From Bog-756 sp049517675 (lineage in GTDB: Bacteria; Actinomycetota; Acidimicrobiia; Acidimicrobiales; RAAP-2): a DNA stretch of 64,000 nucleotides. This document shows, one piece after another, positions 7,894-19,785 of this stretch (positions within the stretch are counted from its first letter, which is position 1; each line of letters opens with the position of its first letter). The position numbers were made by a program, and so were the translations under genes. The notes beneath the pieces are model-generated. The model saw only the letters and a list, made by a program, of their open reading frames with translations, did no database searches and was not told the DNA's origin. Location of the stretch: NCBI GenBank assembly GCA_049517675.1, contig JBEKRV010000010.1:29202-93201 (forward strand), read 5' to 3'.

Positions 7894-8655
7894 GTGACGG
7901 TGATCGACCTCAACGCGGACCTGGCCGAGAACGACGTCGTGACCCCGTCGGACCTCGCGCTGCTCGACCTCGTGACCAGTGCCAGCCTGGCCTGCGGCTT
8001 CCACGCCGGGAGCCGGTCGGTGATGCGCGAGGCCGCGGCGGCCTGCGTGGAGCGGGGGGTGGTCATCGGGGCGCACGTGTCCTACCGGGACAGGGACGGC
8101 TTCGGCAGGAGGCACCTCGACGTGGCCCGGGCGCAGCTGGCGGCCGATCTCGTCGAGCAGTGGGGCACCCTCGTCGACGAGGTCTCGGCCGCCGGCGGCA
8201 CCGTCGCCTACGTGAAGCCCCACGGGGCGCTGTACCACCGGATGTCGGTCGACGCCGACGTGGCCGAGGTGGTGGTCGGGACCCTCGGCCCGCTCTGCGC
8301 CGTGCTGGTCGCCCCGCCCGACAGCGCGGCGGCGTCACCCGCCCGGGTCGCCGGGGTCCGGCTCGTCGCCGAGGGGTTCTGCGACCGCGGCTACGACGTG
8401 CTCGGGCGTCTCGTCCCACGCGACGCCGACGGTGCGGTGGTCGACGACCCCGCCGTCGCCGCGGCGAGGGCCCGGTCCCTGGCGGTCGACCGGGGCGTCG
8501 CCGCCGTCGACGGCCGGTGGGTACCCCTCGAGGTCGAGACGGTCTGCCTCCACGGCGACCGTCCCGACGCCGACCACCGTGCCCGCTCCGTCCGCGACGC
8601 ACTGCGTGACGCCGGCGTGCACGTCCGCCCGTTCGCTCCGCCGCGGGCACCCTGA
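7894..8655 (+). CDS. pxpA: 5-oxoprolinase subunit A (LamB/YcsF family)
   Basis: PxpA with PxpB and PxpC hydrolyses 5-oxoproline (pyroglutamate) to glutamate using ATP, clearing a spontaneous damage product. The 253-residue protein begins MTVIDLNADLAEN, corresponding to the family's IDLNCDLGE start, and contains ASLACGFHAG, VVIGAHVSYRDRDGFGRR and YVKPHGALYH, all hallmarks of the LamB/YcsF fold. The GTG at 7894 is the first start that fits homology. The next gene, 12 bp on, is the fused PxpB-PxpC, so the three subunits are co-transcribed. Confidence 0.93.
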   Translation: MTVIDLNADLAENDVVTPSDLALLDLVTSASLACGFHAGSRSVMREAAAACVERGVVIGAHVSYRDRDGFGRRHLDVARAQLAADLVEQWGTLVDEVSAAGGTVAYVKPHGALYHRMSVDADVAEVVVGTLGPLCAVLVAPPDSAAASPARVAGVRLVAEGFCDRGYDVLGRLVPRDADGAVVDDPAVAAARARSLAVDRGVAAVDGRWVPLEVETVCLHGDRPDADHRARSVRDALRDAGVHVRPFAPPRAP

Positions 8656-8667
8656 GCGGGTGGTCCG

Positions 8668-10365
8668 TTGACGGCGTCGGCGAGATGGGTCGTGCCGTTC
8701 GGGGACCGGGCGTTCCTGGTGGAGACCGGGGAGGTTGCCGCCGCCCACGACCTCGCCGCCCACGTGCGGGAACTCGGGGAGCGCGGGGACGCGCCGGTGG
8801 CCATCGACGAGGTCGTCGTGGGGTTCGCCTGCGTCCTGGTCGTCCTCGACCCGGGCGACGGCGACACCGGCGCCGATGCCGCCGCGGCATGGCTCGAGCA
8901 GCTCGTCGTCCCGGGCGGCGGGAGGGGTGCCACCGGCCCCCGGGGACCGGCCTCCCACCTCCTGCCGGTCGCCTTCGACGGCGACGACCTGGTCGAGGTG
9001 GCGGGACTGGTGGGCACAACCCCCGACGTCGTGGTGGGCCTCCTGGTGGCGGCCGAGCTCGAGGTCGCCTTCGTCGGCTTCGCACCCGGGTTCCCCTACC
9101 TGACCGGGCTCCCTCCCGAGCTCGCCTCCCTCCCCCGCCGGCCGACTCCGCGTACCTCGGTGCCGGCCGGTTCGGTGGCCGTGGCCGGCGGCTTCGCCTC
9201 CGTCTACCCCCGGTCGAGCCCCGGTGGGTGGCACCTCCTCGGCCGGACCGCGGAACCGCTGTTCGATCCGGCGGTGGCGCCCTTCGCCCGGGTGTCGCCC
9301 GGCGACCTCGTCCGGTTCACCGTGGCCGATCCGCGGACCGCCGTCCCGCCCCCGACCGACGTCGGGCGACCGCTCCTGCGTGCCGGGGCCGGACCGGCCC
9401 TCCACGTCCTCGAGCCCGGGATGCTCAGCCTCGTCCAGGACGCGGGCCGGCGCGGGGCCGGCGGCATCGGCGTCCCCCGGGCCGGTGCCGCCGACCCCCG
9501 GGCCCTCGAACTGGTCAACCTGCTGCTCGGCAACGACCCCGGTGCTGCCGCCGTCGAGTGCACGGCCTCGGGGCCCACGGTGCGGGTGGTCGGGCGCGGG
9601 CACGTGGCCGTCGTCGGCGCCGAACCCGGGTCGGTCGACGTGCGGGTCGACGGGCACCCGGTCGCCGACGCCGCCGTCGTGCCGGTCGACGACGGGCAGG
9701 TGCTCTCGGTCGGACGGTCCGGCACCGGCCTGCGCGCCTACCTCGGCGTGAGCGGCGGGCTCCGCACGCCGGAGATGCTCGGCTCCCGGTCCTCGGACGT
9801 CCTGTCCGGGCTCGGGCCCGGCCCGCTGCGGGCCGGTGACCACCTGGGACGGGGGCGTCCGGGACGGGCACGCGGTCGCCTCGACCTGCCCCGTGCCGCG
9901 GCGGCCGACGGGACGGCCTCGCTACGGGTGCTGCCCGGCCCCCACGTCCGTACCGACGACCCGGCGGGGACCGGACCGTTCGACGACCTGGTGGCCACCG
10001 AGTGGCGGGTCGGGACCGACGCCGACCGGATCGGGGTGCGCCTGGGGCCGGCGGACGGGGCCGCGGCGCGCCCCTCGGGCCCGACCGTGACCCGTCCGTC
10101 CGTTCCCATGATCACCGGTGCCGTCCAGCTGCCCCCCGACGGACGGCCGATCGTGCTGCTGCCCGACCACGCCACGGTCGGTGGCTACCCGGTCGTCGCC
10201 TGCGTCATCTCCGCCGACCTCCCCCTGCTCGGGCAGCTCGTCCCCGGCCAGCGCGTGCGCTTCGTCGCCGTCGACCCGGAGACCGCGTCCGCCGAGCTGC
10301 TCCGGTACCGGCTCGGCCTGGCGGCCCTGGTCTCGGGCTGGTTCCCCGTCACGGCCGCCACCTGA
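8668..10365 (+). CDS. 5-oxoprolinase subunits B and C, fused
   Basis: One 565-residue protein carries both partner subunits. The N-terminal part (about 1-225) is the KipI/PxpB domain, with VAFVGFAPGFPYLTGLP and PRTSVPAGSVAVAGG. The C-terminal part (about 240-560) is the PxpC/KipA-type domain, starting VLEPGMLSLVQDAGR and including YLGVSGGLRTPEMLGSRSSD and LPDHATVGGYPVVACVIS. In many bacteria these are two genes; here they are joined by a short Ala/Gly linker. The start is a TTG at 8668 with only a weak purine stretch before it. Together with pxpA it forms a complete ATP-dependent 5-oxoprolinase. Confidence 0.92.
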   Translation: MTASARWVVPFGDRAFLVETGEVAAAHDLAAHVRELGERGDAPVAIDEVVVGFACVLVVLDPGDGDTGADAAAAWLEQLVVPGGGRGATGPRGPASHLLPVAFDGDDLVEVAGLVGTTPDVVVGLLVAAELEVAFVGFAPGFPYLTGLPPELASLPRRPTPRTSVPAGSVAVAGGFASVYPRSSPGGWHLLGRTAEPLFDPAVAPFARVSPGDLVRFTVADPRTAVPPPTDVGRPLLRAGAGPALHVLEPGMLSLVQDAGRRGAGGIGVPRAGAADPRALELVNLLLGNDPGAAAVECTASGPTVRVVGRGHVAVVGAEPGSVDVRVDGHPVADAAVVPVDDGQVLSVGRSGTGLRAYLGVSGGLRTPEMLGSRSSDVLSGLGPGPLRAGDHLGRGRPGRARGRLDLPRAAAADGTASLRVLPGPHVRTDDPAGTGPFDDLVATEWRVGTDADRIGVRLGPADGAAARPSGPTVTRPSVPMITGAVQLPPDGRPIVLLPDHATVGGYPVVACVISADLPLLGQLVPGQRVRFVAVDPETASAELLRYRLGLAALVSGWFPVTAAT

Positions 10366-10455
10366 GGCCGGACCGCCGACGGGACCCGGTCGGCGTGGCA
10401 CGATGGGGAGCGAACCGAGGGGTGCACCGTGGCCCCCGCACGAGAGGAGTGGTCA

Positions 10456-11034
10456 GTGAGCGACACCGGTCAGGACAACGGGGACGACCTCTTCCGGTCG
10501 CGAACCGACGGTCAGCTCCACTTCGAGCCCGGGACGGCGGCCAACACGTTCCCGGTCACCGCACCCGAGGATGCCACGCCACTGATGGAGGACGAGCCGG
10601 AGGGGACGATCCCGCCGAGTCCGCTGTGGTCCATGAAGGAGCGGGCCCACGGTGGCATCCACCTCTTCGGCCACCCGGCCCGGATCCGGGCCCGTGCCGG
10701 CAGGGGCGACGGCACCGTCTACGCCATCGACGACGGCCCCCACCACTGCATGATCGGTCGCCGGGTGGGAGCCACGGGCGACGGCTGCACGTACAGCCTC
10801 GTCGGCCGTGTCGACCTGCCGACGTGGCAGGCCTTCCAGAGCGGTGCCATCGACGGCCGCCAGATCTTCCTGTCCGCGCACGACCTCGGACTCAGCGGCA
10901 CGGTCGAGACCACCGGCGTCTCCAACGTCTTCGACGTGGACTGGTACGACACCCCGGACGACGTTCCCGAGGAGTACCTGCCCCCGGCGCCGTTCATCTC
11001 CTTCGCGAAGGACCTGCCGACGGCCGACCGGTAG
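10456..11034 (+). CDS. Conserved-looking protein of unknown function
   Basis: I do not recognise this 192-residue protein. It starts MSDTGQDNGDDLFRSRTDGQ, is acidic overall, and has no signal peptide or membrane segment. Noticeable stretches are WSMKERAHGGIHLFGHPARI, DDGPHHCMIGRRVG, VGRVDLPTWQAF and a C-terminal VFDVDWYDTPDDVPEEYLPP. A GTG at 10429 is also open, but the GTG at 10456 has a near-perfect AGAGGAG with 6-nt spacing, so I chose it. The last 41 bp overlap the 3' end of the membrane-protein gene on the other strand. Promoter and function unknown. Confidence 0.6.
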   Translation: MSDTGQDNGDDLFRSRTDGQLHFEPGTAANTFPVTAPEDATPLMEDEPEGTIPPSPLWSMKERAHGGIHLFGHPARIRARAGRGDGTVYAIDDGPHHCMIGRRVGATGDGCTYSLVGRVDLPTWQAFQSGAIDGRQIFLSAHDLGLSGTVETTGVSNVFDVDWYDTPDDVPEEYLPPAPFISFAKDLPTADR

Positions 11035-13387
11035 CCGACCGGTCGACCCGGCGGTTCCTTCGGGTCACGACCAACGAGACGACGAGGCCCAGCCACGCCA
11101 CGACGGCCACCGGGAACGCCCACCGGGTCCCCGGCGGCAGGTAGGTGAACCGGATCGTGGTCGTCCCGGCCGGGACGGTGACCGTCTGGAACAGGCCCGG
11201 TGGCCCCGGCCGGTACTCGGCCACCGCCTGCGACCGTCCTCCGATGTCGGCCGTCCAGCCCGGCGCATACTGGACCCGGCGGACCAGGGTCGCCGGGTGG
11301 GGGCAGGAGACCCGCACCTCGTCCCATCCGGCCGCGGCCGCCGTGCACCCGGGGGCGTCCTCGAGGGAGAACGCCGGTGCCGGATCGGGAAGCTCCCAGA
11401 TCTCGGCGAACCCGTCGCGGTGGACGAGCCGGGGACCGGCGGGCCAGGGTGGCGTTCCCGGCGACGGGAAGGGGCTGCCGGTCGGGTCGTCGCCCGAGGC
11501 GTCCACCACCACATACCGGACCCCCACCGCCTCGAACGCGGGCAGGTTCCTGGTGAACTCCTGGGCCGGGGTCGGCCCCTCGGGATCCGAGGAGTACCCA
11601 CCGGTGAACTCGAACGGCACGATGTTCGGATCGAGTCGGGTCGCCACGTAGGCGGTCCACGCCCGGGGCAGGGGCAGCTCGTTGACGTTGACCTCGGCGA
11701 TCCGGTAGTACGACCCGTAGTTGGGCTGGATGGGACCGAGCGTGGCGAACCGGTAGGTGCCCAGGTTCGCCTGGAGCCACGTGACCGATGCGGTGTCGGC
11801 GGTCACCGGCACCGGCGCGGACAGGTACGTGAATCCGAGGAGCACCAGCGACTCCACGGAGACCGCCGCCGCCATGGCCACCCGCCCCCACCGCCGACGC
11901 GCCAGGTCGTCCCTGCGGTGCGCGCCGTGGGCCGGGAGCGACGGCCTCCCCGCGGCCAGCCAGCCCCCGATGGTCATGAGGGTGAGCGCACCGAGGGCGA
12001 AGGCCAGGCTGCCGGTGGCGAACCGGTGCCGGTGGAGCTCCATCGACCCGGTGGGCCCCACCGCTCCGTCCAGTGTGGACCGGGCCACGAGCGCCGCCCC
12101 CACCGAGGCCGCGGCCACAGCCGCCGCCGCGCCCACCAGCCAGCGGAACCGGGTGCGGCGTCGAGCGATGTCGTCGAGGCCGAGCACGGCCAGCACCACG
12201 GCGGCCAGTTCCCAGGTGGGATCGGCGTAGCGGTAGAAGGCGGTCAGTCGCAGACCGGGCACGGCCGCCAGGAGGTGCACCGCCGGGGGGAATCCGTAGG
12301 TCCTGGCCAGGCACACCACCACCCACGCCACGAGCACGAGCCGCAGGATCCGATTGCGCCGGCCGATCGCGCCGACGCAGGCGGCCGCCAGCAGGGTGGC
12401 ATCGAGGTAACCGCCGACGTTCCCCCAGAACACGTTGATGGTGTCGACCGGCCCGGGAGTGTGGAAGGCGTCGATCGGCCCGGCCGAGTAGGGGAGGACG
12501 AGTTGGGCCAGGTCCCGTGCCCGCAACGTCACGAAGGCGAATCCGCCGGAGCCGTGGCTGCCGGTGTCGGCGAACCCGAGGTAGCCGAGGAAGGCGACGA
12601 CGAGCGGGAGGGCGAGCGCCACCGCGGCCGCCGCGGCGGCCGCCAGCTTGGCCGCCATCGCCCGGAGATGGCGTCGGCCCGGTCCGGCCATGCGGGCGAC
12701 GGCCCACACCGCCACGAAGAGGGTGTCGATGGCGAACGTCTCGGGGAACCCGGCGAGGAACGAGCCGGCCAGTCCCACGGCCAGCAGCCGCCAGCCCCAC
12801 CGCCGTTCCCCGGTCGACGCCGACAGGATCCGCTCGACGCCGAGGAGGCAGAGGGGCAGGAGGCTGAGGACGCGGATCGGCTCGATGGCGAACCAGGCGA
12901 AGGTCCCGCACAGACCGAACGCCACGCCGCCGGCCGTGGCCAGGGTGCGCCCGACGCCGAGCCTGACCAGCAGCGCGAAGGTGCACCAGCCGGCGACGAG
13001 CTCGAGGAGCACCTCGAGGTACATCAGCCCGTCGGGGAAGCCGAACAGGAGTGTCGGCGGGAAGAAGGCGCCGCTCTGCATGTCCGCGGCGAAGGGGACC
13101 CCGATCCCCTCGTACGGGTTCCACCAGGGGACCTGCCCGGAGAGCCAGTCGGAGGTCACCAGGTGACCGAGCGCCTGCATCAGGAAACCGGCATTGGGAT
13201 CGGCGGTCGGGATCCCGGGGAGCCACCGTGGTGTGGTCGCCACCAGGGAGCCCCACAGGTTCAGCGGATCGGTGTCGACCAGGTGCAGCAGGCCGGGGCT
13301 GTTGGCCAGCCCCACCGCCAGGGCGATGCAGGCGTAGGGCAGCCAGCGGCTGCGGCTCAATCGAGTGCTCGGCGGAGTGCCTCGCAC
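10994..13387 (-). CDS. YfhO-like multispan membrane protein
   Basis: A 797-residue protein with roughly a dozen hydrophobic segments in its first 500 residues, one near the C-terminus (FPVAVVAWLGLVVSLVV), and a large polar domain (about 520-750) in between. The layout, with PWWNPYEGIGVPFAADMQSG early on and FRYADPTWEL-like motifs, fits the YfhO family, GT-C-type proteins linked in other bacteria to glycosylation of cell-wall polymers. The substrate is unknown. A GTG at 13387 gives the longest form; a TTG at 13360 would overlap the pyrF stop as TTGA and is an equally good coupled start. It ends the pyrimidine gene run and overlaps the convergent neighbour by 41 bp. Confidence 0.75.
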   Translation of the reverse strand: MRGTPPSTRLSRSRWLPYACIALAVGLANSPGLLHLVDTDPLNLWGSLVATTPRWLPGIPTADPNAGFLMQALGHLVTSDWLSGQVPWWNPYEGIGVPFAADMQSGAFFPPTLLFGFPDGLMYLEVLLELVAGWCTFALLVRLGVGRTLATAGGVAFGLCGTFAWFAIEPIRVLSLLPLCLLGVERILSASTGERRWGWRLLAVGLAGSFLAGFPETFAIDTLFVAVWAVARMAGPGRRHLRAMAAKLAAAAAAAVALALPLVVAFLGYLGFADTGSHGSGGFAFVTLRARDLAQLVLPYSAGPIDAFHTPGPVDTINVFWGNVGGYLDATLLAAACVGAIGRRNRILRLVLVAWVVVCLARTYGFPPAVHLLAAVPGLRLTAFYRYADPTWELAAVVLAVLGLDDIARRRTRFRWLVGAAAAVAAASVGAALVARSTLDGAVGPTGSMELHRHRFATGSLAFALGALTLMTIGGWLAAGRPSLPAHGAHRRDDLARRRWGRVAMAAAVSVESLVLLGFTYLSAPVPVTADTASVTWLQANLGTYRFATLGPIQPNYGSYYRIAEVNVNELPLPRAWTAYVATRLDPNIVPFEFTGGYSSDPEGPTPAQEFTRNLPAFEAVGVRYVVVDASGDDPTGSPFPSPGTPPWPAGPRLVHRDGFAEIWELPDPAPAFSLEDAPGCTAAAAGWDEVRVSCPHPATLVRRVQYAPGWTADIGGRSQAVAEYRPGPPGLFQTVTVPAGTTTIRFTYLPPGTRWAFPVAVVAWLGLVVSLVVTRRNRRVDRSATGRPSAGPSRRR

Positions 13388-14214
13388 TGGCGTGCCGCCT
13401 CGTCGCGCAGGGTCGCCGTCGTGGGTCCGGCGCCGAGGAGCGACCGCGACACGCTGGGCAGGACGGTGCCCGCCGGGCAGCCGGCGAACAGCCGACCCAC
13501 GTCCTCGGCGGTCCCGCCCTGGAACCCGACACCGGGGGCGAGGATCACCCCGCCCAGCCCCGCCAGGTCGAATTCCGACGGCCCCAGCGTGGCACCCACC
13601 ACCGCACCGACCGTCCCGGGGACCGGGAGCCCGCCCCGGTTGAGCGAGGCGATCCCGCGGAGCACCATGTCCTCCACCGACGGGCCGGGGCCTGGGCCGT
13701 CGTCCGGCGCCGTCCGGGCCTCCTGGAGGGGACGGCCCTCCGGGTTCGAACTGCGGGCGACCACCAGGACGCCCCTGCCCGTCGCGGACGCCAGGTCGAG
13801 GGCAGGTCGCAGCGCGTCCAGTCCCATGTAGGCCACGGCGGTCATGGCATCGGCCGCCAACGGACTGGTCGGATCCAACCAGGCGCGGGCGTAGGCCTCC
13901 ATCGTCGAGCCGATGTCCCCCCGCTTGGCATCGGCGATGGCCAGCAGGCCTGCGTCACGGCAGGCGGCCAGCACCTCCTCGAGTACGGCCAGGCCCGCCG
14001 ACCCCATGCGCTCGAAGAAGGCGACCTGGGGCTTCACGACGGGGACCACCCCGACGAACGCCTCGACGCAACGGAGCCCGAACGTGCGCAGCCCTTCCGG
14101 GGTGTCCTCGAGGCCCCACCGGGCGAGCAGGTCGGGCATGGGATCGATCCCCGCGCACATCGGTCCGGTGGCGGACACCGCCCGTGCCACGCGGTCCGCG
14201 AAACCCTCGGTCAT
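13357..14214 (-). CDS. pyrF: Orotidine 5'-phosphate decarboxylase
   Basis: Last step of UMP synthesis. The 285-residue length and the catalytic motif LLAIADAKRGDIGSTMEAYA (the Asp-Lys-x-x-Asp network) place it in the type 2 branch used by mycobacteria and relatives. CAGIDPMPDLL at the N-terminus and VILAPGVGFQGG at the phosphate site are also conserved. It follows pyrD after a 75-bp gap, and its stop overlaps the start region of the YfhO-like gene. Confidence 0.95.
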   Translation of the reverse strand: MTEGFADRVARAVSATGPMCAGIDPMPDLLARWGLEDTPEGLRTFGLRCVEAFVGVVPVVKPQVAFFERMGSAGLAVLEEVLAACRDAGLLAIADAKRGDIGSTMEAYARAWLDPTSPLAADAMTAVAYMGLDALRPALDLASATGRGVLVVARSSNPEGRPLQEARTAPDDGPGPGPSVEDMVLRGIASLNRGGLPVPGTVGAVVGATLGPSEFDLAGLGGVILAPGVGFQGGTAEDVGRLFAGCPAGTVLPSVSRSLLGAGPTTATLRDEAARQCEALRRALD

Positions 14215-14289
14215 CTCGTCCTCCCCGTCTGGCGTGCCGCCCGGCCCGTCTCGTGTGCCGCCCGTATCCCCCGACCGTCGATGGTCGCC

Positions 14290-15285
14290 TCATCCATGCG
14301 CCGCGTCCCGCAGCGATCGGACCGAGCGAACACGGTGCGCCGAGCACCATGCCCCCAGTTCGTCGAGCACCCGCCAGGCCGCCCGAGGATCCCGGAAGGT
14401 CGCCGTCCCCACCTGCACGGCGTCGGCGCCGGCCATGACCAGCTCGACGGCGTCCCGGCCCGACATGACCCCGCCGACCCCGATGATGGTGGCACCGGGA
14501 TGGGCGGCCCGCACGTCGAAGACGGCCCGCACGGCGATCGGGTGGATGGAGGGCCCCGACAGACCTCCGCCCATCGGGCCCGATCCGAGCGCCGGGCGGC
14601 GCTCCTCGAGGTCGATCACCATGGCCAGTGCGGTGTTGACGAGGGTGACCGCTTCGGCGCCCGCCTCCAGCGCGGCCCCGGCGACGTCGGCGAGGTCGGC
14701 GACCGTCGGACTGAGTTTGGCCCACAGGGGAAGACCCGGGCAGTGTGCGCCCACGGCCGACAGCACCTGTGCCGTCGCAGCGGCCGAGTGGGCGAACATC
14801 CGGCGGCGGTCCTCGAGGTTCGGGCAGCTCACGTTGACCTCGACGGCGGACAGCCCCTCCACCCCCGCGAGGATCGACGCCGCCTCGGCGTAGTCCTCGA
14901 CCCGCTGCCCCCAGATGCTGACCACGGTCCGGGCACCGGCGGCGGTCAGCCGGGGCAGGTCGTCCCGGATCCATGCGTCGAGCCCCGGTCCCTGGAGTCC
15001 GACGCTGTTGACCATCCCCGAGCCGGCCTGGTGCACCCGCGGCGACGGGTTTCCCGGCCACGGGGCGACCGACAGGGACTTGACCACCATGGCGCCGAGC
15101 GCGGCCAGCGGGCCGTAGGCCTCGAGCTCGTCGGCGTGTCCGGCCGTGCCCGATGCCGTCATCACCGGATTGGGCAGGGTCAGCGATCCCACCGGGACCG
15201 CGAGGTCGACATCGCTCCGGGTGGCGGCCCGCCATGCCCGGCCGGTGCCGCCCCGCCTCCGGGTGGCGACGACCGGGTCGCTCAC
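14290..15285 (-). CDS. pyrD: Dihydroorotate dehydrogenase, class 1
   Basis: Oxidises dihydroorotate to orotate. The 331-residue flavoprotein has LPNPVMTASGTAG near the start, the catalytic Cys in VEVNVSCPNLEDRR, GLSGPSIHPIAVRAVFDVR, and the FMN-phosphate loop IIGVGGVMSGRDAVELVMAG. A catalytic Cys rather than Ser indicates the soluble class 1 type; the sequence resembles class 1B, which normally pairs with an Fe-S/FAD subunit PyrK. No pyrK is present in this window. The ATG-region start at 15285 lies 4 bp after the carB stop, so the two are coupled. Confidence 0.93.
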   Translation of the reverse strand: MSDPVVATRRRGGTGRAWRAATRSDVDLAVPVGSLTLPNPVMTASGTAGHADELEAYGPLAALGAMVVKSLSVAPWPGNPSPRVHQAGSGMVNSVGLQGPGLDAWIRDDLPRLTAAGARTVVSIWGQRVEDYAEAASILAGVEGLSAVEVNVSCPNLEDRRRMFAHSAAATAQVLSAVGAHCPGLPLWAKLSPTVADLADVAGAALEAGAEAVTLVNTALAMVIDLEERRPALGSGPMGGGLSGPSIHPIAVRAVFDVRAAHPGATIIGVGGVMSGRDAVELVMAGADAVQVGTATFRDPRAAWRVLDELGAWCSAHRVRSVRSLRDAAHG

Positions 15286-15289
15286 CTGT

Positions 15290-18603
<3,314 letters not shown>

Positions 18604-18604
<1 letters not shown>

Positions 18605-19785
18605 CAGCGATCCCCGTCCCTCGGGCCTCCGTTGGCGCCGGTCCCCCTCGGGCCTCCGTTGGCGCCGGTCCCCCTCGGGCCTCCGTTGGCGTCCATGAGC
18701 ATCCGGAACTCGTCGAACAGGTAGCGGGCGTCGTGCGGACCGGGGCCGGCCTCGGGGTGGTACTGCACGCTGAAGACCGGTGCATCGGTGCTGCGCAGTC
18801 CCTCGATCACCCCGTCGTTGAGGTTGACGTGGGTCACCTCGGTGGCTCCGAGCGAGTCCGCGGCCACCGCGTAGTTGTGGTTCTGCGAGGTGATCTCGAT
18901 CCGTCCGGTGGCGGTTCGCCGGACGGGGTGGTTGCCGCCGTGGTGGCCGAAGGGGAGCTTGTAGGTGGTGGCCCCGAGTGCCGTTGCCAGGAGCTGGTGG
19001 CCGAGGCAGATCCCGAAGACGGGCACCGTGCCGTGGTCGACCAGCCGCCGGATCTCGTCGGTGATCCCGGGCAGGGCCGCCGGGTCGCCGGGCCCGTTGG
19101 ACAGGAAGATCCCGTCCGGGGCCAGGTCGATGACGGCGTCGGCGGGGGTGGAGGCCGGGACCACGGTGACCGTGGCCAGGTCGCCGAGCTGGCGCAGCAT
19201 CGCCTCCTTGATCCCGAAGTCGAACGCCACCACCCGGTAGGGACCGTTCCCCCGGGTCAGCATCGTCCGGGTCGTCACCGTCGACACCAGGTCGCGTCCG
19301 TCGGTCGGGACCGCCGACCGGGCCGCGGACGCCAGCTCGGACTCGGAGGCGGTGCCGAAGGCACACGGAACCGAGCCGTGGTCGCGCAGGTGGCGGGTCA
19401 GTCGACGGGTGTCGATCCCGGTGATGCCCGGGACCCCGTGGCCGGTGAGGAACCCTTCCAGGGTGCCCTCCGAGCGCCAGTTCGACGGGGCGTCGGCCAG
19501 ATCGCGCACGACGACCCCGCTGCAGTGCGGACGTACCGCCTCGTCGTCGGTCCGGTTCACCCCGTAGTTGCCGATGTGCGGATAGGTGAAGGCGACGACC
19601 TGCCCGGCGTAGGACGGGTCGGTGATGACCTCCTGGTAGCCCGAGAGCACGGTGTTGAACACGGCCTCGCCGGTGGAGACGCCCCCGTCGGGGACGGCCC
19701 CGAACGCCTCCCCCTCGAACACGGTGCCGTCGGCGAGGACGAGGAGCGCCGGCTCGCGGTGCACGGTGCCTCCGCGGGGGCTCAC
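18604..19785 (-). CDS. carA: Carbamoyl-phosphate synthase, small (glutaminase) subunit
   Basis: Class I glutamine amidotransferase that feeds ammonia to CarB. In the 393-residue product, the N-terminal domain (GTVFEGEAFGAVPDGGVSTG, SYAGQVVAFTYPHIGNYG) is followed by the glutaminase with FGICLGHQLLA carrying the nucleophilic Cys, and SVQYHPEAGPGPHD carrying the His/Glu pair. The GTG at 19785 overlaps the pyrC stop as GTGA; a second GTG at 19764 with GGAGG 4 nt upstream is an alternative. The last 30 or so residues are odd: a nine-residue unit (ANGGPRGTG) is repeated, encoded by a 27-bp minisatellite. Confidence 0.96.
18618..18694. repeat. 27-bp tandem repeat, nearly three copies, at the 3' end of carA
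   Basis: On the plus strand the unit starts CCCTCGGGCCTCCGTTGGCG and is present at 18618-18644, 18645-18671 and, partially (23 bp), at 18672-18694; the copies are almost identical. Because 27 is a multiple of three, copy-number changes would only add or remove nine residues (GGPRGTGAN) from the CarA tail. The repeat ends just before the carB start. Confidence 0.9.

Noticed and set aside
18618..18694. A CRISPR-like array
   Set aside because: The 27-bp units are head-to-tail with no spacers and lie inside carA in frame.
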